Source: Pseudomonadota bacterium
GTDB taxonomy: Bacteria; Pseudomonadota; Alphaproteobacteria; Azospirillales; Azospirillaceae
DNA length: 14,381 nucleotides
Direction: 5' to 3'
Assembly: GCA_023411035.1 (NCBI GenBank)
Contig: JAEYPE010000168.1
Location: 1-14,381, forward strand
In this document: piece by piece, positions 1 through 6,760 of the stretch
Layout of the letters: each line of letters starts with the position of its first letter
How positions within the stretch are numbered: position 1 is the stretch's first letter
Notes under the pieces: generated by a model
Told to the model about the DNA's origin: nothing
Database searches by the model: none
What the model saw: only the letters and a program-made list of their open reading frames with translations
Made by a program: the position numbers and the translations under genes

Positions 1-1709
1 GACTGCGGCGCCTGTGTGATGGCCTGGATCAGTCCCGTGTCCTGCTGGGGGAAAAAGCCCTTGGGAACCAGGATGTACAGCAGCACCGTCAGCGCGAAGG
101 TGGCCAGGGCCACCAGCAGCGTCAACGGCTGGTGCCGCAGCACCTTCTGCAGCATGCGGTCGTAGGCGGCAATGTTGCGGTCGATAAAGGCGCCGGTGAC
201 CTGGTGAAAGCGCCCGTGCTTCTGCTCGGACTCGGCGCGCAGCAGTCGCGCGCACATCATCGGCGTCAGCGTCAGCGACACCACCAGCGAAATCAGGATC
301 GACACCGCCAGCGTGATGGCGAACTCGCGGAACAGCCGCCCCACCACCTCGGTCATGAACAGCAGCGGAATCAGCACCGCGATCAGCGAGACGGTCAGCG
401 ACACGATGGTGAAGCCGATCTGTTTCGACCCCTTCAGGGCGGCCTGGAGCGGCGTCTCCCCGCGCTCCACATGGCGGGCGATGTTCTCGATCATCACGAT
501 GGCGTCGTCCACGACGAAGCCGGTGGCGACCGTCAGCGCCATCAGCGACAGGTTGTTCAGGCTGAATCCCGCCAGATACATCACCGCGAAGGTGCCGACC
601 AGCGACAGCGGCACCGACAGGCTGGGGATCACCGTCGCCGGGATGTTGCGCAGGAACAGGAAGATCACCAGCACCACAAGCCCCATGGCGACCATCATCT
701 CCATCTGCACGTCCTCGACGGAGGCGCGGATGGTGACGGTGCGGTCGGTCAGCACGGCGACGTCGACGGAGCCGGGCAGGGCGGCGGTCAGGTTCGGCAG
801 CATCTCCTTCACCCGGTCCACCACATCGATCACGTTGGCGCCGGGCTGGCGCTGGATGTTCAGGAGGATGGCGGGCGTGTCGTTCATCCAGGCGCCCAGC
901 CGGGTGTTCTCCGCGCTGTCCAGCACCTCCGCCACGTCGGACAGGCGGACCGGGGCGCCGTTGCGGTAGGCGATGACCAGATTCTTGTATTCCTCCGCCC
1001 GGCGGATCTGGTCGTTGGCGTTGATGGTGTAGTTACGGGTTGGCCCGTCGATGGTGCCCTTTGGCGAGTTGACGTTGGCCGTGTTGATGGTGCTGCGCAG
1101 GTCGTCGATGTTCAGCCCATAGGCGGCCAGCGCCTGGACGTTGGCGCGGATGCGCACCGCGGGCCGGTGCCCGCCGCTGAGGCTGACCAGACCGACGCCG
1201 GGAAGCTGCGACAGCTTCTGGGCGAATCGGCTGTCCGCCAGATCCTGCACCTGGGTCAGCGGCAGCGTCTTGGAGGTCAGCGCCAGCGTCAGGATGGGCG
1301 CGTCCGCCGGATTGACCTTGGCGTAGATGGGCGGGGCGGGCAGGTCGGACGGCAGCAGGTTCCCGGCGGCGTTGATGGCCGCCTGCACCCCCTGCTCCGC
1401 GATGTCGATGCTGAGATCCAGCCCGAACTGGAGCGTTATGACCGACGCCCCGGCGGCGCTGACCGACGACATCTGCACCAGCCCCGGCATCTGGCCGAGC
1501 TGGCGTTCCAACGGGGCGGTGACGGAGGAGGTCATCACCTCCGGGCTGGCGCCGGGGAAGAAGGTCTGGACCTGGATGGTCGGGTATTCCACCGCCGGCA
1601 GAGCCGACAGCGGCAGGAAGCGGTAGGACACCGCCCCCACCAGCAGGATCGCCAGCATCAGGAGCGATGTGGCGACCGGGCGGACGACGAAGGGGTGGGA
1701 GATGTTCAT
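1..1709 (-). CDS. mdtB: RND multidrug efflux permease, MdtB-like (partial, C-terminal part outside window)
   Basis: This is the inner-membrane proton-driven pump of a tripartite efflux system. Reading the minus strand from the ATG at 1709 gives 569 codons open to the window edge, against about 1040 residues for E. coli MdtB, so roughly half is present. The protein begins MNISHPFVVRPVATSLLML, a first membrane segment typical of the HAE1 family. Porter-domain text such as YPTIQV, FPGASPEVM, APLERQ and KVNPADAPI follows. Membrane segments resume near residue 335. The TM4 motif GFVVDDAIVMIEN contains the paired aspartates D401 and D402, matching the proton-relay pair of AcrB (D407/D408), so the pump looks functional. 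The phrases AAINAAGNLLPSDLP and LGAWMND closely match MdtB as I remember it. It lies 28 bases downstream of the adaptor gene and is probably cotranscribed with it. No strong ribosome-binding site is visible. A second RND gene (MdtC-like) could lie further left, but this is not visible. Confidence 0.93.
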   Translation of the reverse strand, partial: MNISHPFVVRPVATSLLMLAILLVGAVSYRFLPLSALPAVEYPTIQVQTFFPGASPEVMTSSVTAPLERQLGQMPGLVQMSSVSAAGASVITLQFGLDLSIDIAEQGVQAAINAAGNLLPSDLPAPPIYAKVNPADAPILTLALTSKTLPLTQVQDLADSRFAQKLSQLPGVGLVSLSGGHRPAVRIRANVQALAAYGLNIDDLRSTINTANVNSPKGTIDGPTRNYTINANDQIRRAEEYKNLVIAYRNGAPVRLSDVAEVLDSAENTRLGAWMNDTPAILLNIQRQPGANVIDVVDRVKEMLPNLTAALPGSVDVAVLTDRTVTIRASVEDVQMEMMVAMGLVVLVIFLFLRNIPATVIPSLSVPLSLVGTFAVMYLAGFSLNNLSLMALTVATGFVVDDAIVMIENIARHVERGETPLQAALKGSKQIGFTIVSLTVSLIAVLIPLLFMTEVVGRLFREFAITLAVSILISLVVSLTLTPMMCARLLRAESEQKHGRFHQVTGAFIDRNIAAYDRMLQKVLRHQPLTLLVALATFALTVLLYILVPKGFFPQQDTGLIQAITQAPQ

Positions 1710-1737
1710 GGGCGAAGTCCGCGGGGCTGCGCCGTCA

Positions 1738-3129
1738 TCACGACGCGTTGCGCTGGGGGCGGCGGGGTTGCCGCGGTCCCTCGCTGGACGGGGCGGGGGC
1801 CGGCTGGGCCGAACCGTCGGTCGCCGCGACCTTGGCGCCCTCGCGCAGCCGGTCGGCGCCCTGCGTCACCACCGTCTCGCCGGGCCGCAGCCCCTTGGTG
1901 ATGACGGTCTTCGCCCCGTCGCTGGGGCCGAGAGTCACCGGGCGGACCGAGGCCGTGCTGTCCTCGCGGTTCACCACATAGACATAGGTGCCGGGCGCGC
2001 CGCGCTGCACCGCGGCCACGGGAACCAGCGGCACGCCGGACAGCGTGTCCACCAGAAGCTGGACGTTGACGAACTGGTTGGGGAACAGCGACTGGTCGGC
2101 GTTGTCGAACTGGGCGCGCAACTTCACCGTGCCGGTGGTCACGTCGATCTGGTTGTCCACCGTCGTCAGCCGTCCGGTCGCCAGCACGCGGTCGCGCGTC
2201 CGGTCATAGGCGGTCACCGGCAGCTCGGCACCCTCGCGCAGCCGCTTCATGATGGCCGGGATGTTGTCCTCCGGCAGGGTGAACAGGACGGAGATGGGCT
2301 GCACCTGCGTGATGACGACGATGCCGCCGGCCTCGCCCGCCGTCACATAGTTGCCGGGATCGACCAGCCGCAGACCGGCGCGGCCCGACACCGGCGCGGT
2401 GATGCGGGTGTAGGACAGGTTCAGCTTGGCGTTTTCCACCGCCACCTGATCGGCCTTCACCGTGCCCTCATACTGCTGGACCAGCGATTCCTGGGTGTCG
2501 CGCTGCTGCTTGGCGATGGAATCCTGCTTCACCAGCAGGCGGTAGCGCTCCAGGTCCAGCCGGGCGTTCTTCAGGAGCGCCTGATCGCGCAGAAGCTGGG
2601 CCTCCGCCTGCTCGACGGCGAGCTGGAAGGGCCGCGGGTCCACCTCCGCCAGGAAGTCGCCCTTCTGTACGGTCTGCCCCTCGGTGAAGGCGACCTGGGT
2701 GAGCTGGCCGCCGACCTGCGGCCGCACCGTGACGGTGGCGAGCGAGGACACGGTGCCCAGCCCGTTCAGCCGGATCGGCATGTCGCCCATTTCCACCGTG
2801 GCGGTCACCACCGGCATCGCCGTGGCCATGCCGGGCCGGAACCCGCCGGGAGGACCGCCCGGCCCCGGTCCGCTGCGCATGGCGGTTTCCTGGGCCGGGC
2901 GGAAGGCGAACCACCACACCCCGCCGCCGATCAGCGACAGCACCACCAGCCACGCCACCACCCGGCCCAGAATCGACCGGCGCCGGGGGGTGTCCGTCCG
3001 CTGGGAAACGGTCCGCTGGGCATCTGTCCGCTGGCCGCCGCGGGCCTCCGGCGTTGCCGTGGCGGGGCTGTCCGGCGCGGGCGCGGGGGGTGGCTTGACG
3101 GGCGTATCCAAATCCATCGGGTCCTTCAT
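1738..3129 (-). CDS. mdtA: RND efflux periplasmic adaptor (membrane fusion protein), MdtA-like
   Basis: This is the adaptor that links the inner-membrane RND pump to an outer-membrane channel. It has 463 residues against about 415 in E. coli MdtA; the excess is mostly a Pro-rich cytoplasmic N-terminus (residues 1-50) containing a short QRT repeat. One membrane anchor spans about residues 53-76 and is followed by a Gly/Pro-rich linker. The lipoyl half-motif VRPQVGGQLTQVAFTEGQTV, the alpha-hairpin (EQAEAQLLRDQALLKNARLD onward) and the second half-motif LSYTRITAPVSGRAGLRLVD are all clear. The beta-barrel part has FTLPEDNIPAI and LFPNQFVNVQLLVDT, close to MdtA. The tail is rich in Pro, Ser and Arg. 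The downstream pump gene is 28 bases away. The start at 3129 has only a weak ribosome-binding site. A second ATG four codons later (MDLDTP) is an alternative. No outer-membrane channel gene is in view. Confidence 0.93.
   Translation of the reverse strand: MKDPMDLDTPVKPPPAPAPDSPATATPEARGGQRTDAQRTVSQRTDTPRRRSILGRVVAWLVVLSLIGGGVWWFAFRPAQETAMRSGPGPGGPPGGFRPGMATAMPVVTATVEMGDMPIRLNGLGTVSSLATVTVRPQVGGQLTQVAFTEGQTVQKGDFLAEVDPRPFQLAVEQAEAQLLRDQALLKNARLDLERYRLLVKQDSIAKQQRDTQESLVQQYEGTVKADQVAVENAKLNLSYTRITAPVSGRAGLRLVDPGNYVTAGEAGGIVVITQVQPISVLFTLPEDNIPAIMKRLREGAELPVTAYDRTRDRVLATGRLTTVDNQIDVTTGTVKLRAQFDNADQSLFPNQFVNVQLLVDTLSGVPLVPVAAVQRGAPGTYVYVVNREDSTASVRPVTLGPSDGAKTVITKGLRPGETVVTQGADRLREGAKVAATDGSAQPAPAPSSEGPRQPRRPQRNAS
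2996..3034. repeat. Three-copy 15-bp-period tandem repeat inside the adaptor gene
   Basis: The nonamer GTCCGCTGG occurs at 2996-3004, 3011-3019 and 3026-3034, exactly 15 bases apart. On the coding (minus) strand it gives the pentapeptide-spaced string QRTDA-QRTVS-QRTDT at residues 33-47 of the adaptor, in the cytoplasmic tail before the membrane anchor. The period keeps the reading frame, so copy-number change would be tolerated. Confidence 0.85.
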
Positions 3130-3222
3130 CGCCTGCGGGCGTCATCGGGAGAGTCGCGTCGGGAACGGCGCCGGCGGCCCGGCTCCGGTCCCGGCGGGAC
3201 GCTATCACGGCGCCGCGCGCGG

Positions 3223-3252
3223 ATTATGTCCAGAAGGGGTTAGATTTGTAAC
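3223..3252 (-). promoter_or_regulatory. Candidate sigma70 promoter of the efflux operon
   Basis: On the minus strand a -35-like GTTACA (3252-3247) and a -10-like CATAAT (3228-3223) are separated by 18 bases, in one of the few AT-rich stretches here. The -10 matches the consensus TATAAT at five of six positions and the -35 at four of six. Transcription would start near 3215, giving a leader of about 85 bases before the adaptor ATG. This is a pattern match only. Confidence 0.4.
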
Positions 3253-3266
3253 GCTCGGTAACAAAT
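3244..3266. promoter_or_regulatory. Imperfect palindrome, candidate repressor operator
   Basis: Arms ATTTGTAAC (3244-3252) and GTAACAAAT (3258-3266) flank the 5-base centre GCTCG. They pair at eight of nine positions. The inner halves also form a direct repeat, GTAAC-5-GTAAC. The site covers the candidate -35 of the efflux operon. Placement and style resemble operators of TetR-family efflux repressors, but no such regulator gene lies in the window. Confidence 0.45.
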
Positions 3267-3313
3267 TCGAGCGGTGCTTGAGATCCTTTCTCCCCTCCGG
3301 GGGGTGGGCTATG

Positions 3314-4483
3314 TCACGCCAGCCCCGTCACGAAGGCGGCGATGCGGCGGCAGGCTTCCGCAAGCTCGGCCTCGCCGACCGCGAAGGACAGGCGGACGCA
3401 GCCAGCCGCGGCGGAGCCGAAGGCGCCGGCGTCCAGCACCGACACGCCGGTCTCGCGGAACAGCCGCCACGCGAATTCCATGGTCGGCAGGCCGGTGCCG
3501 CGCACGTCCACCAGCATGAACATGCCCGCCTCCGGCTTCAGGCAGCGCAGGCCGGGCACGGAGCCGAGCGCGTCCAGCGCGATGTCGCGGCGGCGGCGGT
3601 AGCCATCGCGCATCGCCGCCACCGCCCCGTCCCCCTGCTCGACGGCGACCAGCGCCGCCTGCTGCACGAAACCCGGCAGGCCGTAGAGCATGCAGAGCGC
3701 CAGCGTGCCCATATGGGCGACCAGCGGGGCCGGGGCGACCACCCATCCGGCGCGCCAGCCGGTCATGGCGTGCGACTTGGACAGGCTGTTGATGGTCACC
3801 GTGCGCTCCGCCATGCCGGGCAGGGTTGCGATGCCGATGTGCGGACGGTCGAAGGTCAGGCTGGCGTAGACCTCGTCGGCAACCACCCACAGGTCGTGGC
3901 GGCGGGCGAGGTCGGCCACGGCCTCCAACTCCTCCGCCGACATCACGATGCCGGTGGGGTTGGCGGGGGTCGCCAGGAAGATGGCGCGGGTGCGCGGAGT
4001 GACGGCGGCGGCCAGCGCCGCCGGGTCCAGCCGCAGCGTGGCGGCGTCCGGAGCCACGGGGACCACCGTGGCGCCGGACGCGCGGACGCAGGCCTCGTAG
4101 GTCAGGTACATCGGCTCCGGCACCAGCACCTCGTCCCCCGCCTCGACGAGGCAGAGGGTGGCGTTGAACAGGCCGTTCTGCGCCCCGGCGCAGACGATGA
4201 CATTTTCAGGCTCCGCCATCAGGCCGGTGCGGCGGGTGAAGTCGCGGGCCAGCGCCGCCCGCAGCTCCGGACGGCCCGGAATGGGCGTGTAGTGGGTGTC
4301 TCCGGCGTGCAGGGCGGCGATGGCGGCGTCGCGCACCGGGGCGGGCGTGTCGAAATCCGGGTCGCCGACGCTCAGCACGATCACATCCTCGCCGCGTCCC
4401 TTGGCGGCCCAGGCGGCGAAATGGATGTCCCAGGCCGCAACCCGGTCGCCGCGGATGCGGTCGGTGAGGGAAGAGAAACGCAT
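3314..4483 (-). CDS. PLP-dependent class I/II aminotransferase, AruH-like (arginine--pyruvate transaminase-like)
   Basis: This is a cytosolic fold-type I aminotransferase of 389 residues, a normal length. The Schiff-base lysine is K236 in NSLSKSHAMTGWRAG. Other family residues are N175 in ATPANPTG, D203 and Y206 in DEVYASL, R244 in TGWR and the substrate-carboxylate arginine R364 in CVRLSF. The N-terminus MRFSSLTDRIRGDRVAAWDI and the phrases LSVGDPDFDTPAP, EPMYLTYEA and LALCMLYG closely resemble Pseudomonas aeruginosa AruH as I remember it. AruH converts arginine and pyruvate to 2-ketoarginine and alanine. Other amino donors are possible, and no other arginine-transaminase pathway gene is nearby. 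The ATG at 4483 is chosen because AGGGAG lies nine bases upstream and it starts exactly where the family homology starts. An upstream in-frame ATG at 4621 would add 46 residues unlike the family. It is divergent from the CoA-transferase gene. Confidence 0.88.
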   Translation of the reverse strand: MRFSSLTDRIRGDRVAAWDIHFAAWAAKGRGEDVIVLSVGDPDFDTPAPVRDAAIAALHAGDTHYTPIPGRPELRAALARDFTRRTGLMAEPENVIVCAGAQNGLFNATLCLVEAGDEVLVPEPMYLTYEACVRASGATVVPVAPDAATLRLDPAALAAAVTPRTRAIFLATPANPTGIVMSAEELEAVADLARRHDLWVVADEVYASLTFDRPHIGIATLPGMAERTVTINSLSKSHAMTGWRAGWVVAPAPLVAHMGTLALCMLYGLPGFVQQAALVAVEQGDGAVAAMRDGYRRRRDIALDALGSVPGLRCLKPEAGMFMLVDVRGTGLPTMEFAWRLFRETGVSVLDAGAFGSAAAGCVRLSFAVGEAELAEACRRIAAFVTGLA

Positions 4484-4492
4484 CGGCGGAGG

Positions 4493-4498
4493 CTCCCT
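4493..4498 (-). promoter_or_regulatory. Ribosome-binding site fixing the aminotransferase start
   Basis: The minus strand reads AGGGAG, nine bases before the ATG at 4483. No comparable site precedes the upstream in-frame ATG at 4621, so the shorter protein is preferred. Confidence 0.7.
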
Positions 4499-4551
4499 GA
4501 ATGGCTTTCTCGTTGGCCGCAAAAAGATCCTGCGACAAGAGCCATCCATAT

Positions 4552-4566
4552 GCACCAGGGTGGTGC
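4552..4566. promoter_or_regulatory. 15-bp perfect inverted repeat in the divergent aminotransferase/CoA-transferase gap
   Basis: GCACCA (4552-4557) and TGGTGC (4561-4566) are exact reverse complements around GGG. The site sits 69-83 bases upstream of the aminotransferase ATG and about 180 bases upstream of the CoA-transferase ATG. Its size and symmetry fit a dimeric regulator site. No regulator gene adjoins it, so this is a candidate only. The rest of the 262-bp gap shows no convincing promoter. Confidence 0.35.
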
Positions 4567-4745
4567 CGGGACACAATCGGGCGTTCCGGAGCGGCGGCGC
4601 AGGGCGGCCATCCATGCTCATTAGGATAGCCTGATATGCCGGACGGGCAATTGCAGCGCTGTGAAACGGCGGCTTATGACGGACGCCAATGATAAGGCGA
4701 GGGAATCATTCGCCGCAGAATCCCGAGAATTCGCAAAGGAAACCC

Positions 4746-6239
4746 ATGTACCGCGACCGTATTCGCCTGAAGTCCCTATGGGGAAAGGTGGTGACGCCGG
4801 AGGAAGCGGCCTTGCTGATCCGCGACGGCATGACCATCGGCATGAGCGGTTTTACCCGCGCCGGGGATGCCAAGGCCGTTCCCTTGGCGCTGGCCGAACG
4901 TGCCGCGACGGAACATTTGAAGGTTACGCTGATGACCGGCGCCTCGCTCGGCAACGACGTGGACCGGATTCTGACGGAAGCCGGGGTTCTGGCCCGCCGC
5001 CTGCCGTTCCAGGCCGACCCGGTGCTGCGCAAGGCCATCAACCGCGGCGAGGTGATGTTCGTCGATCAGCACCTGTCGGAAACGGTCGAGCTTCTGCGCT
5101 CCCGCCAGATGGGTCCGGTGGATGTGGCGGTGATCGAAGCCTGCGCGATCACGGAGACGGGCGGGATCGTCCCCACCACATCCATCGGCAATTCCGCGAC
5201 CTTCGCCATCCTGGCGGAGAAGGTCATCATCGAGCTGAATCTGACCCAGCCGCTCGACCTGGAAGGGATGCACGACGTCTACATCCCGACGCGCCGCCCC
5301 TTCCGCGAGCCGATCCCGGTGGTGACCGCGGAAAGCCGCGCGGGCCTTCCCTACATCCCCATCGACCCGTCGAAGATCGCGGCCATCGTGGTGACGCGCA
5401 AGCAGGACAGCAGCGCCACCATCCTGCCCCCGGACGGCGAAACCAGGGACATCGCCGGTCACCTGACCGAGTTCCTGGAGCGCGAGGTGCGGCAGGGCCG
5501 GCTGGGCCGCTCGCTGAACCCGCTTCAGGCCGGCATCGGGACGATCGCGAACGCCGTGCTGCACGGCCTGATCGACGGCCCGTTCCATGATCTGACCATG
5601 TACAGCGAGGTCTTGCAGGACAGCACCTTCGAGCTGTTCGACGCGGGCAAGCTGAACTTCGCCTCCGGCTCCTCCATCACTCTGAGCGCCGGGAAATATG
5701 CGGAGGTTCTGCCGAAGATCGGGAGCTACAAGGGCCGTCTTCTGCTGCGCCCGCAGGAGATCTCCAACCATCCGGAGGTGATCCGCCGGCTGGGCGTGAT
5801 CGGCATCAACACGGCGCTGGAGTGCGACATCTACGGCAACGTGAACTCCACCCACGTCAACGGCACGCAGATGATGAACGGCATCGGCGGCTCGGGCGAC
5901 TTCGCGCGCAACGCGCACCTCGCCATCTTCGTCACGAAGTCTTTGGCGAAGGATGGAAAGATTTCCAGCGTCGTGCCGATGGTCACCCACACCGACCACA
6001 ACGAGCATGACGTGGACGTTCTGGTGACGGAAACCGGTCTGGCCGACCTGCGCGGCCTCGCCCCGCGCGAGCGGGCGGAGACGATCATCCGCAACTGCGT
6101 CCACCCCAGCTACCGCGAACTGGCGGCGGACTATCACCGCCGTGCGCTCCAGCGCGGCGGCCACACGCCGCATCTGCTGGAGGAGGCTTTCTCCTGGCAT
6201 CTGCGCCACCAGCAGACCGGCAGCATGCAGCCGGTCTGA
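4746..6239 (+). CDS. Acetyl-CoA hydrolase/transferase family protein, succinyl-CoA:acetate CoA-transferase (AarC/SCACT-like)
   Basis: The predicted reaction moves CoA between succinyl-CoA and acetate in the cytosol, giving acetyl-CoA and succinate. It has 497 residues, near the 505 of Acetobacter AarC. N-terminal MYRDRIRLKSLWGKV and SGFTRAGDAKAVP lead into the first domain. E288 in MYSEVLQD aligns with the glutamate (E294 in AarC) that carries the enzyme-CoA thioester. N341 in ISNHPEVIRRLG and G382 in MNGIGGSGDFAR align with AarC N347 and G388. Those AarC numbers are from memory. DIYGNVNSTHVNGT and the C-terminal TPHLLEEAFSWH also fit. The ATG at 4746 is chosen because AAAGGA lies five bases before it; an in-frame ATG at 4689 lacks homology. 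A hairpin starts at the stop codon. Propionate:succinate CoA-transferase or acetyl-CoA hydrolase are alternative assignments in the same family. Confidence 0.9.
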   Translation: MYRDRIRLKSLWGKVVTPEEAALLIRDGMTIGMSGFTRAGDAKAVPLALAERAATEHLKVTLMTGASLGNDVDRILTEAGVLARRLPFQADPVLRKAINRGEVMFVDQHLSETVELLRSRQMGPVDVAVIEACAITETGGIVPTTSIGNSATFAILAEKVIIELNLTQPLDLEGMHDVYIPTRRPFREPIPVVTAESRAGLPYIPIDPSKIAAIVVTRKQDSSATILPPDGETRDIAGHLTEFLEREVRQGRLGRSLNPLQAGIGTIANAVLHGLIDGPFHDLTMYSEVLQDSTFELFDAGKLNFASGSSITLSAGKYAEVLPKIGSYKGRLLLRPQEISNHPEVIRRLGVIGINTALECDIYGNVNSTHVNGTQMMNGIGGSGDFARNAHLAIFVTKSLAKDGKISSVVPMVTHTDHNEHDVDVLVTETGLADLRGLAPRERAETIIRNCVHPSYRELAADYHRRALQRGGHTPHLLEEAFSWHLRHQQTGSMQPV

Positions 6240-6266
6240 GCCCTTTCCCGAAGGGGAAAGGGCTCA
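6237..6266. terminator. Perfect 13-bp hairpin at the end of the CoA-transferase gene
   Basis: TGAGCCCTTTCCC (6237-6249) and GGGAAAGGGCTCA (6254-6266) are exact complements around the 4-base loop GAAG. The stop codon TGA forms the base of the left arm. No T-run follows on either strand. Lying between two convergent genes, it probably ends transcripts or protects 3' ends from both sides. Confidence 0.6.
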
Positions 6267-6288
6267 GCAGAGGGGATCGCGTGGCGGA

Positions 6289-6675
6289 TCAGGGGCAGAC
6301 GGCCTCGACGATCCGGCACACATCCCCCGCGGTCCGCGGGGTGAAGCGGGCCAGCAGGCCGCCGCGCAGTTCGGGCACGACCAGCGACACCGGCTGTTCG
6401 GCGGGAAGCGTCAGGTCGTGGTCAAGATCGCAGACGCTGACGTAATCCAGCCCGGCCAGGGCGACCAGCAGCGACTGCCGCCCCCGCTCGTCGACGGCGT
6501 GTGCGATGGCGCGCCCGTTGACGGCGGCGTAGGCGGCGGCCTGATCCCGTGTGTAGCGGGACACCGGCAGAACCCGCAGGGACGGGTGGCTGCGCAGGAC
6601 CGTGGCGACGAGAACGTTGAGTCCGCTGGACAGGCTCGACATGGGTTCCGAAGGCTTCCGGCTGTGAACCGCCAT
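6289..6675 (-). CDS. Small hypothetical protein
   Basis: I do not recognise this protein. It has 128 residues from the ATG at 6675, or 117 from the internal ATG at 6642 (MSSLSSGLNV); neither start has a clear ribosome-binding site. Most codons end in G or C, like neighbouring real genes, which argues that it is coding. The protein is soluble-looking, with no signal peptide or membrane segment. It mixes helix-like Ala/Leu/Val text (QAAAYAAVNGRAIAHAVDERG) with strand-like text (LTLPAEQPVSLVVPELRGG) and has two cysteines (in VSVCDLDHD and GDVCRIVEAVC). It is on the same strand as the transport/CoA-ligase cluster but separated from it by a strong hairpin, so it probably has its own promoter. It is convergent with the CoA-transferase gene. 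Confidence 0.6.
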   Translation of the reverse strand: MAVHSRKPSEPMSSLSSGLNVLVATVLRSHPSLRVLPVSRYTRDQAAAYAAVNGRAIAHAVDERGRQSLLVALAGLDYVSVCDLDHDLTLPAEQPVSLVVPELRGGLLARFTPRTAGDVCRIVEAVCP

Positions 6676-6702
6676 GCTACCACGAAATCCGCCGGAAGGG
6701 CT

Positions 6703-6747
6703 CTCCCGCCCCCGCGCGACGCAAAAATGGTCACGCGGGGGCGGGAG
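6703..6747 (-). terminator. 14-bp-stem GC-rich hairpin, likely terminator of the transport/CoA-ligase operon
   Basis: Arms CTCCCGCCCCCGCG (6703-6716) and CGCGGGGGCGGGAG (6734-6747) are perfect complements. After one mismatch, three further inner pairs (6718-6720 with 6730-6732) extend the stem. On the minus strand it begins 14 bases past the ligase stop codon. The loop contains TTTTT, but no T-run follows the stem, so it is not a textbook intrinsic terminator. Confidence 0.6.
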
Positions 6748-6760
6748 CGTCCCGGCTTCG

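Noticed and set aside
132..1901. A 589-codon open frame on the plus strand
   Set aside because: It is antisense to the RND pump, whose minus-strand reading shows clear family motifs. The plus-strand product is His/Arg/Gln-rich and unlike any protein family.
4484..4621. N-terminal extension of the aminotransferase from an ATG at 4621
   Set aside because: The extra 46 residues do not resemble the family, and the strong ribosome-binding site lies directly before the ATG at 4483.
1669..4624. Two long overlapping plus-strand open frames
   Set aside because: They are antisense to the adaptor and aminotransferase genes, both of which have complete family motifs on the minus strand.
4640..4655. A sigma54-like GG-N10-GC pattern upstream of the CoA-transferase
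   Set aside because: Only the GG and TTGCA parts fit. The CAC that normally follows GG is missing, and no enhancer-binding regulator is nearby.
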